Positions 57,474-64,000 of a DNA stretch of 64,000 nucleotides are shown here, piece after piece. Numbering within the stretch: the stretch's first letter is position 1; every line of letters begins with the position of its first letter. The notes under the pieces were generated by a model. That model did no database searches. It was not told the DNA's origin and saw only the letters and a list, made by a program, of their open reading frames with translations. Source of the stretch: Bombyx mori (taxonomy: Eukaryota > Arthropoda > Insecta > Lepidoptera > Bombycidae); assembly GCF_030269925.1 (NCBI RefSeq), contig NC_085111.1, forward strand, positions 6,688,142-6,752,141, in the 5' to 3' direction. A program made the position numbers and the translations under genes.

Positions 57474-58059
57474 CAACGACAGCAATAATGCTATCAGTAC
57501 AACTTTAGACATATTTATAAAGTGTCGTTTATTTGAGTTACAGGCTTAGTTGAGTTGAGTTACAGATAGCACGAGCCGAGACAGAACTCTGATGAGTACG
57601 AAATAAAATGCGCGCTCTATTGCAATTTGCATGGCCTTCTCTCCCACCAACGACCGTTAGCAACAATGATCATTGGTTATCTGGGCCTGCAGAGACGTTG
57701 CCCATGCTCCTCGGGATATTCAGCTGAAAATTACAATCGAAAAACTCAGATAATAACAGTCTATGTCATAAACTGGAAATTAGACTATTTACTTAATATT
57801 TTAAATACGAACCCCATTCTATAAAATAATACCTCTTTTTCTTACTACAAGCGACTAAGACTTTTATTTTAGAACATATATTCCTTAACTTAGCACCTTC
57901 CTAGTTCGAAAGTTAGACGGCGTTTCATTAGTTATGGATATAACTGAAAAGCTCTTAAGAAGTAGTTTATGCTTTAAACTTACTTTCCAAGAAGAAGGCT
58001 ATACCTGTTATATTGATAAAAGTTTTCGTATATACGTAGTTAATAACACTGAGAGTCTC
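57474..58059. other. Unrecognised sequence
   Basis: No gene or element recognised. Confidence 0.4.
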
Positions 58060-58064
58060 TTTTT

Positions 58065-58360
58065 TTCCTACCTATGGTGATAGCCTTGAGAGGCTATTTC
58101 AGCTTTTCCTTGCCGTGTAGGCGAGCTCACGGAGCTCTAACTGGGACTGTTGCTAACACTGGTCTTAGCAAGAACAGTGCTACGAAGAATCTACGACCGA
58201 ATCGGAAACGTGACCCACTGAGAAGATTCGGCGAGAAACTCATTGGGCTGTATCTATGGGTTAATTCACTCATCGAGCCCTTCGTCGCAAGCGATAAGTT
58301 TAATGAGGACGGTGACCGGTGCTTGTAGTACCTAAAAGAACCGTTAATAGATCGGGATGA
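58065..58360 (+). repeat. Family F repeat, uninterrupted copy
   Basis: 'gatagccttgagaggctatt' through 'cggaaacgtgacccactgag' and 'gtgaccggtgcttg' to 'ccgttaatagatcggga'. Serves as the empty-site reference for the SINE insertion in the copy at 6840-7545. An 84-codon frame crosses it and is not considered a host gene. Confidence 0.75.
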
Positions 58361-58654
58361 GAGTCTAATTAAAACTTAACACCTCAAAAATTTTTCAAGA
58401 AAGTGCTTGCTCACGAGATTTAAATATAATAAATATAGTTTATAAACAAAAATCTAAGCCGAAATAACCTGGTGATTCTGATTAGGATAGCAAATTTTCA
58501 TTTGAAATCTGTCTGTGTGTCAAGTCTGAAAGTTGATTGAAATTATGTTGAAAGATTCCATTATAGAAATATAAATAAGTAGTGATAATAAAAAATATAT
58601 TAAAATAAAAAAGAGCAAGCTACTAGCTTCGATTGAACAATATTAGCATGATAT

Positions 58655-58750
58655 AACGGTAGGCAGTGGCATTGCTGAAGTCCATGGGCGACAGTAACCA
58701 CTCACCATCAGTTGGGCCGTATGCTCGTCTGCCTACAAGGGCAAAAAAAA
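58655..58750 (+). mobile_element. 3' end of jockey-type LINE
   Basis: 'ggcattgctgaagtccatgg', 'agtaaccactcaccatcag' and 'gcctacaagggc' plus an A run match the LINE 3' end at 50636-50720 in reverse. About 95 bp. Confidence 0.78.
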
Positions 58751-58834
58751 AACATTCAACCACATAAGCAAACTACTATTGATCTTTCAATGTTAAAGCT
58801 ATAAAAACATTCGTAATAGAAATATTAATTACGC

Positions 58835-58985
58835 CCTAGCCCATAGCATCAGCCCGCTATGATTCGGATCAGATTTTCTCAGCAGACCGCGATTGCGATC
58901 CGGTAGGAGCTACCAAGTCTCCTTCGGAGACCCACCGGTATCTGTTAGTAAGTACCACCCTTCCTGGCTGACTCCGTGTTATCAT
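58835..58985. repeat. Possible distant family F relative
   Basis: 'tagcccatagcatcagcccg' and the GC-rich 'gatccggtaggagctac' resemble the diverged segment near 47050-47190. Weak evidence. Confidence 0.35.
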
Positions 58986-59184
58986 TCTATTCTAAAAAAA
59001 ATAACACAATTTAATTCTTAGCATACCAAAGTGCTACGCCGAAGTCATGGCTATTTGATAAACCGATTTGAATAAAAACGAAGAATAAAGAAGCTTAAAT
59101 TCGAATTATTCACCAAATCGAAATCAACAGTAACGTCAAGTATTTTGTGAAAATTGATTTTTTTAAAGATAGCATTAGAATATT

Positions 59185-59405
59185 CTTAACCCATAGACAC
59201 AGCCCATTGAGTTTCTCGCCGGATCTCCTCACCGGGTGGCTATTTCGATTCAGTAGTAGATTGGAAGGTCAATGCGAAGCACTGCTCTTGCTAAGGCTGG
59301 TATTAGCAAATTCTCTCAGGTTGAGCCTGTGAGCTCACCTACCCATGCAGGCGTAGCTGGAATAGCCCCTTAGGCTGCCAGCAAATAGGTAGGAGGAAAA
59401 AGAGG
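59185..59405 (-). repeat. Family F repeat
   Basis: 'acccatagacacagcccatt', 'gcgaagcactgctcttgc' and 'gtgagctcacctacccatg' match family F in reverse, ending 'taggaggaaaaagagg' as in the 29.1-kb copy. Confidence 0.75.
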
Positions 59406-59975
59406 AACAAATTCTTGGTTAATTCTGAACGTCGAAATTATATTCAAAATTATATTACCTTTGTAAATAATCTCATGTAAGAGGATACTGTTTGATATGA
59501 ACTTTAATGTTTCTTCATAACTAATTAGCGGTAATCTTTAGCATCCAATTTAATTTTAGTTGCGAGAGATTAAGTACATTATACTAATTATTACGGAAAA
59601 CTTAGTTTTATAATCAATAGGAATACCCACGTTGTTTACAAATAACCATGAAACTTCATCCTTAATTTACATGTATGAAACTTAATTAAGATTCGCCGAA
59701 AATACTTGTTAGTTTATTTTGAAAATACCCAATAAGTCTGTAGATACATATGGATACATTTATTTAATTTGTTTAAGTTACTCTCATAAAATACAATATT
59801 ACGAATCAAATGAATGCATTCAAAAACAAAACTTAAACATTAGGAGTCAAAGTTAAACCAATTTAGGAACTTTATCTCAAAAACAAAAGAGAAAATGCAA
59901 TACATAAAATGAATTTAGTTCTTGAGATGAACTGACATCTGATACTTACGGTCGAATTTCGACAAGTGGATGATC
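59406..59975. other. Unrecognised AT-rich sequence
   Basis: No gene or element recognised. Confidence 0.4.
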
Positions 59976-60480
59976 CTTGTTGTTGTTGTTGTTGTTGTAG
60001 TCCTAGGGTACCCCGCTGGTACATAGGGCCCTCACAAGTTGTCTCCACTTTACCCTGTCTTGCGCTTGCTCCTTGACATCACTCCAGGTCACGTTGGCAG
60101 TCCTCATCTCACTCTCTACGGTGCGTCGCCAAGTGTGTACAGGGCGACCAGGTCTTCTCCTGCCAAGCGGTTGCCACTCAAACGCGATTGATGCTGCGTT
60201 GACTCCGCTGCGCCGTAGAGTGTGTCCTATCCAACGCCATTTCCGATGAGCAATGTCTTGCGCGATGGGATTTTGGTCGCATTTAGTCCAAAGGTCTTTA
60301 TTAGAGATAGTGACTGGCCAGAATATGCGGAGTATTGACCTCAAGCACTTATTTACAAATACCTGCAGTCGGTTCGTGAGTGTCTTGGTCACTCTCCAGG
60401 TCTCAAATCCGAACAGGAGAACACTCTTGACAATGGAATCGAACAGGGTCAGCTTGATCCGACGATTGGTCCTTATTGGA
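59976..60480 (-). mobile_element. RTE-like LINE 3' end with (CAA)n tail
   Basis: A minus-strand LINE fragment. Coding sequence (60003-60480) is followed within a few bases of the stop by a CAACAACAA tail at about 59977-59998. A near-absent 3' UTR and a simple-repeat tail in place of poly(A) are typical of RTE-clade LINEs. Confidence 0.75.
60003..60480 (-). pseudogene. RTE-like LINE protein, C-terminal ~158 codons
   Basis: The open frame reads back from the stop at 60003-60005. It contains SVLLFGFETWRVTK, LQVFVNKCLRSILRIFW, KWRWIGHTLRR, GRRRPGRPVHTWRRT, VKEQAQDRVKW and ALCTSG. This is the conserved post-reverse-transcriptase region of RTE-like elements: LLFG.ETW corresponds to the LLYG.ETW box, and GHTLRR and RRPGRP are the usual blocks. 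The frame is intact across the fragment, but the endonuclease and catalytic domains are absent. The internal ATG is not a natural start. Confidence 0.82.
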
Positions 60481-60803
60481 CATTTTTTGTGGCTTTGTTT
60501 ATTTGTTCGTATTTTCTGCGTGCTTGCATTTTTATTGCCACTGCAGGCACACGTCCCTCGGTATCTGGCACAATACCATCAGCGTAAATCAGGACTACCC
60601 GAGTGCTAGTAGTTCCTAAAAAGTTTTGATAGTCAAAGTGAATTACACTCACTAATTTTGAATTTAGAGGGTTATTCAGTTTCTGAACGTAAAAATGTCA
60701 GCGAGCATCGTCCGCCATCACACCAAACCTCTTTCAAATCCAGCTACCAAGAGCAACGCATCAATTGTATAGTTTTTTCTTATTGCTGTTAATCTTTATC
60801 TAA

Positions 60804-61703
60804 TCTTTTTTTAATATATTTGTAAACGACTTAACTGAATATTTAGTTTGTAATGATTTATTATATGCGGATGACTTAAAAATATTTCACAATATTTCAA
60901 GTCCAGCTGACTGCTCCCTTTTGCAGCAAGACTTAGATACATTAGTTAAATGGTGTAATTCTAATCATATGTTTTTAAATAGTAGCAAATGTTTTGTTAT
61001 TTCATTTACAAATAAACGAAATAGAATCATTAATAATTATTTTTTGAACAATAGTGTCTTAAATAGGTCCGTTGTCGCTAAAGATTTAGGTATTATCTTT
61101 GATGAGAAACTTTCATTCCGTTCACATTATCAATATATAACTTCTAAAGCTAATCAACTTTTAGGTTTCGTTCTCAGATCAAGCAAAGACTTCAAGAATC
61201 CTCATTCGGTATTATACTTATTTTTTTCACTTGTGAGAAGTCTCTTGGAATATGCTACACCAATATGGTCTCCGTATTATAAAGTTCATATAGATGATAT
61301 TGAAAGAGTGCAGAAAAAATGTCTTAGGATATTAGCTTACCGTTTAAAACCAGGTCGAAATAATCTTAATTATGAATATAGACTAACCCAATTCAAAATT
61401 GAATCTTTATCTCTTCGTCGTAAATACTTTGACTTAGTCTATTTGTACAAAATCATACATTATATAATAAATTCAAGTGATTTAATTTCGCAAATATCTT
61501 TTAATGCCAGATATACTGCGCGTAGATCACATTGCACTAATCTTTTTGCACTTGAAGTTCACAAAAATAACATCTCATACTTTAATCCCATTGTTAGAAT
61601 GGCACGACATTATAACGAGTTGGCAAGTGACAGCACTGATCTTGATATATTTGAGAGTAATTTTTATAAATATTGTAAATTAGTTAAACATATTCTCAAA
61701 TAA
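60804..61703 (+). CDS. LINE reverse transcriptase, C-terminal half
   Basis: 300 codons, open from just after an in-frame TAA at 60801-60803 to the TAA at 61701-61703. The catalytic box LLYADDLKIF lies at residues ~19-28 (YADD at 21-24), preceded by FFNIFVNDL. Then come LDTLVKWCNSN, a KCFVISF strand, KDLGIIFDEKLSFRSH, YATPIWSPYY and IERVQKKCLRILAYR, the standard thumb-side landmarks of jockey/CR1-type enzymes. The finger domain with the first catalytic Asp, the endonuclease and ORF1 are all missing. The frame is intact and has no natural start codon at its beginning. Confidence 0.85.
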   Translation, partial: SFFNIFVNDLTEYLVCNDLLYADDLKIFHNISSPADCSLLQQDLDTLVKWCNSNHMFLNSSKCFVISFTNKRNRIINNYFLNNSVLNRSVVAKDLGIIFDEKLSFRSHYQYITSKANQLLGFVLRSSKDFKNPHSVLYLFFSLVRSLLEYATPIWSPYYKVHIDDIERVQKKCLRILAYRLKPGRNNLNYEYRLTQFKIESLSLRRKYFDLVYLYKIIHYIINSSDLISQISFNARYTARRSHCTNLFALEVHKNNISYFNPIVRMARHYNELASDSTDLDIFESNFYKYCKLVKHILK

Positions 61704-61757
61704 TTAATATTGTCCAGTTAATAATACATTAGATCTAATTTAATCAGATAGTAACTT

Positions 61758-61800
61758 ACATATGTGTGTGCGGCTGTGTGTGTGTGTGTGAGTGCGAGCG
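61758..61800. repeat. Impure (TG)n microsatellite
   Basis: 'tgtgtgtgtgtgtgtgagtg' with flanking variants, inside the LINE 3' UTR. Confidence 0.85.
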
Positions 61801-61969
61801 TATGTGAGTATGTATACATCGTATTTAGGCATCTGTTCAGTTGTAAAAATTTTTCTGTATGCACCTGTTTTGAATTGCAATCCAGATTGTTATGTTAAAC
61901 ATTTAAACTTATAATTTCTTTGGTTGTAATTTGTTTTGTGCATCAATAAAAAAAAAAAAAAAAAAAACT

Positions 61970-62213
61970 AACTATATATAAAAATGAATTGTTGTTCGTT
62001 AGTCTCGCTAAAACTCAAGAACGGCTGGACCGATTTAGCTAATTTTGGTCTTGAATTATTCGTGGAAGTCCAGGGAAGGTTCAAAAGGTAAGAAAATATA
62101 AAACAGCTCGGAATTATATAAAAACAAACAATTTTGTTTTTCCTTTGATGTGTCCCCTTGATGTGTATTTTATTTATCGATTGAGGCACTACGAAGTCTG
62201 CCGGGTCAGCTAT
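61970..62213 (+). mobile_element. Helitron-like element, family E
   Basis: 'ctatatataaaaatgaattg' near the 5' side, 'aacggctggaccgatttagc' and 'ttttcctttgatgtgtcc' in the body, and 'gtctgccgggtcagctat' at the 3' side. Similar sequences are common in insect genomes (recall). The last base of CTAG is T here. It directly follows the LINE poly(A), so the LINE probably inserted at its edge. Confidence 0.6.
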
Positions 62214-62302
62214 TTATAATAAAAATGTTCTATAAATATTGAAAAAAAAAAAACAATACACGCTCAATTACAACAACGCAACAAGGGTTGCCTTACGTGC
62301 TT

Positions 62303-62561
62303 TACTGGTGGTAGGACCTATTGTGAGTCCGCGCGGGTAGGTACCACCGCCCTGCCTATTTCTGCCGTGAAGCAGTAATGCGTTTCGATTTGAAGGGTGG
62401 GGCAGCCGTTGTAACTATACTGAGATCTTAGAACTTATATCTCAAGGTGGGTGGTGCATTTACGTTGTAGATGTCCATGGGCTCCAGTAACCACTTAAGA
62501 CTAGGTGGACTGTGAGCTCGTCCACCCATCTAAGCAATAAAAATAAAATAAAAAAAAAAAC
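62303..62561 (+). repeat. Bm1-type SINE, tail portion
   Basis: 'tactggtggtaggacctatt' to 'catctaagcaataaaaat' and an A-rich end. Close to the window consensus. Confidence 0.92.
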
Positions 62562-63718
62562 CTTCGAAATATTGATGACGGACTAATTACGCGGAGTTCT
62601 AGGGTCCAATAAAATCGTATTCACTCCTGTTCAGCCCTATACAAGTTTGCTACGATATTCGAGGTCGCAACACGCCAATAATTTGATTAGCGCCCGACAT
62701 CCGAAACTTCATGTCAATTGAAAAGTTGCGCTACACTAAAATGTTCTGTCTACTCGTGTTTTTTAATAGCCTCCTTATTAATGGTCGTTAAATTTGGTCG
62801 TTCTTCAGAATATTACAGAATTTATCGACATCGGCAAGTTGACAACTCAGACTTTACTGCTGAACCAGAACGTAAACAAAAAATGATATTTTTAAGCTAT
62901 TGCATAGCTTCTATCGCGGGCCTTGAGCGCGGCGACTGAATCATGAAATTCCGTAACGAAAATAACCTGACACCCCCACTACGCTTACTATGTAGCTCGC
63001 GTTCAACACATTCACACGTTGCGCTGGTGTAGCATTTGTGAATAAGCGCGCGGCGTGACGTCGCACTGCATGAGCATCACGAAAAGTCTGCCCATCTCAC
63101 ACAAACACAGTATCATCACATCAACACATCAACATCAAACACAGTAAAATTCCTAAACGCTTAAACAGGTTCCGGCTATTTATCAGGTAACTAGAACCGA
63201 TTGATACGCCCCTGTCTTTATTAATGCTCACAAGCGGCTCCAATTATATTATTTAATAGACTTGTCTCTCTACTTACCTTATTAAAAAAAGAATACTTAA
63301 ATCTTTTTATTTTTAAAAGCCTGAGCACAATTGAAATCTAGGAAGCTTTGAATTTTCTAATAAAGCTTAACCGCCGGCTTCCTCTTCTTTAATAAACTAC
63401 CTGTTTTAATTTAGCTCAAGATTGTGCATTACATCTGAAGCGATACCTAGAGTACAATAGTACTTTATAACAATAAGCACCGCAGACAGTTCCCGTATCG
63501 CCTCCAGGGTTCCGTCGCGACGTTACTTCTGAATAAGCCTTGAGGAACGTCTACTAAGGTACTTTATTTGAATAAGTGTAAGTGGGTACGTAATAATCTC
63601 GTCTCCGCTTTATTTACATTGTGTAAGCATTTATGAAAATCTATTTGAAATTTAGAATTTATGCAATATGTACGAACAGGCTCAGTATAGCATGCTATTT
63701 ATAGATATATATATATGT
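62562..63718. other. Unrecognised sequence
   Basis: A 73-codon frame at 62718-62939 with a hydrophobic start is not recognised. 'cacagtatcatcacatcaac' and repeats of 'acatcaac' near 63108-63145 form a small local repetition. Confidence 0.4.
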
Positions 63719-63959
63719 ATTTATTGCATAGATGGGTGGACGAGCTCGCAGCCCACCTGGTGTTAAGTGGTTACTGAGGCCCATAGATATCTACAACGTA
63801 AATGCGCCACCCACCTTGAGATATGAATTCTAAAGGTCTCAGTATAGTTACAGCGGCTGCCCCACCCTTCAAACCGAAACACATTACTGCTTCACGGCAG
63901 AAACAGGCAGGGTGGTGGTGGCTATTCGTGCGGACTCACAAGAGGTCCTGCCACCAGTG
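63719..63959 (-). repeat. Bm1-type SINE, tail portion
   Basis: 'ttattgcatagatgggtgg' through 'acaagaggtcctgccaccag', complete for the tail part, no head, preceded by an AT microsatellite. Confidence 0.92.
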
Positions 63960-64000
63960 AAAATTTCTATGAGTCTTGGACTCCCTAATAATAATGACAA

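Larger units (their letters stand above)
60804..61967 (+). mobile_element. 5'-truncated jockey-superfamily LINE with poly(A)
   Basis: An open reading frame at 60804-61703 is followed by a ~240-bp 3' UTR with a TG-rich microsatellite (61758-61800), 'catcaat' and a 21-base A run to 61967. The 5' boundary is not sharp. The 61968 side continues directly into a Helitron-like sequence. It is unrelated in its 3' end to the LINE at 50609. Confidence 0.82.

Noticed and set aside
60253..60609. 118-codon plus-strand open frame
   Set aside because: It overlaps the RTE-like LINE coding sequence on the opposite strand, which has clear family motifs.

Overview
The window looks like silkworm (Bombyx mori or a very close relative) nuclear DNA. 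It is AT-rich and carries about twenty copies of one short interspersed element. From memory of the family, this matches Bm1, the tRNA-derived SINE that dominates the B. mori genome. No database could be searched, so element names are from recall and coordinates were read by eye (error of a few bases, more for diverged copies).

I find no host protein-coding gene that I can defend, no true tRNA or rRNA, and no CRISPR or prokaryotic feature. Every recognisable coding stretch belongs to a mobile element: a 5'-truncated jockey-type reverse transcriptase with an open frame (50609-52125, minus), a second truncated reverse transcriptase with a YADD motif and poly(A) tail (60804-61967, plus), a badly decayed jockey-like reverse transcriptase (4486-5190, plus), and C-terminal stubs of other LINEs at 14.0, 18.8, 34.3, 40.3, 44.7, 45.1, 55.8, 57.1 and 60.0 kb. 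Five stubs keep exact target-site duplications of 10-18 bp. A PIF/Harbinger-like deletion derivative lies at 28228-28923, and three solo LTRs of one family lie at 25.3, 42.2 and 54.6 kb.

Layout. 0-9 kb: Bm1 copies, a decayed jockey LINE, a short Helitron-like element and a repeat split by a Bm1 insertion. 9-17 kb: Helitron-like elements, a 290-bp tandem duplication ending in a Bm1, a TGATA microsatellite and a LINE stub. 17-25 kb: SINEs, a LINE stub and a short inverted-terminal element. 25-32 kb: solo LTR, Harbinger derivative and a head-to-head Helitron pair. 32-42 kb: a heptamer array between inverted SINE tails, a LINE stub next to a different tRNA-derived SINE, then several kb of unrecognised sequence. 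42-50 kb: solo LTR, Helitron-like elements, and a 53-bp tandem repeat whose core also occurs inverted 1.3 kb away. 50-64 kb: the two best LINE copies, paired LINE stubs with target duplications, a solo LTR, an RTE-like tail and more SINEs.

The window is best read as intergenic or intronic DNA built by repeated insertion, with nesting visible at several points. The most informative findings are structural: exact duplications, Helitron termini with hairpin and CTAG ends, a TATA/initiator pair kept in solo LTRs, and a possible filler-generating junction at 40.5 kb. I see no evidence for a new functional system.
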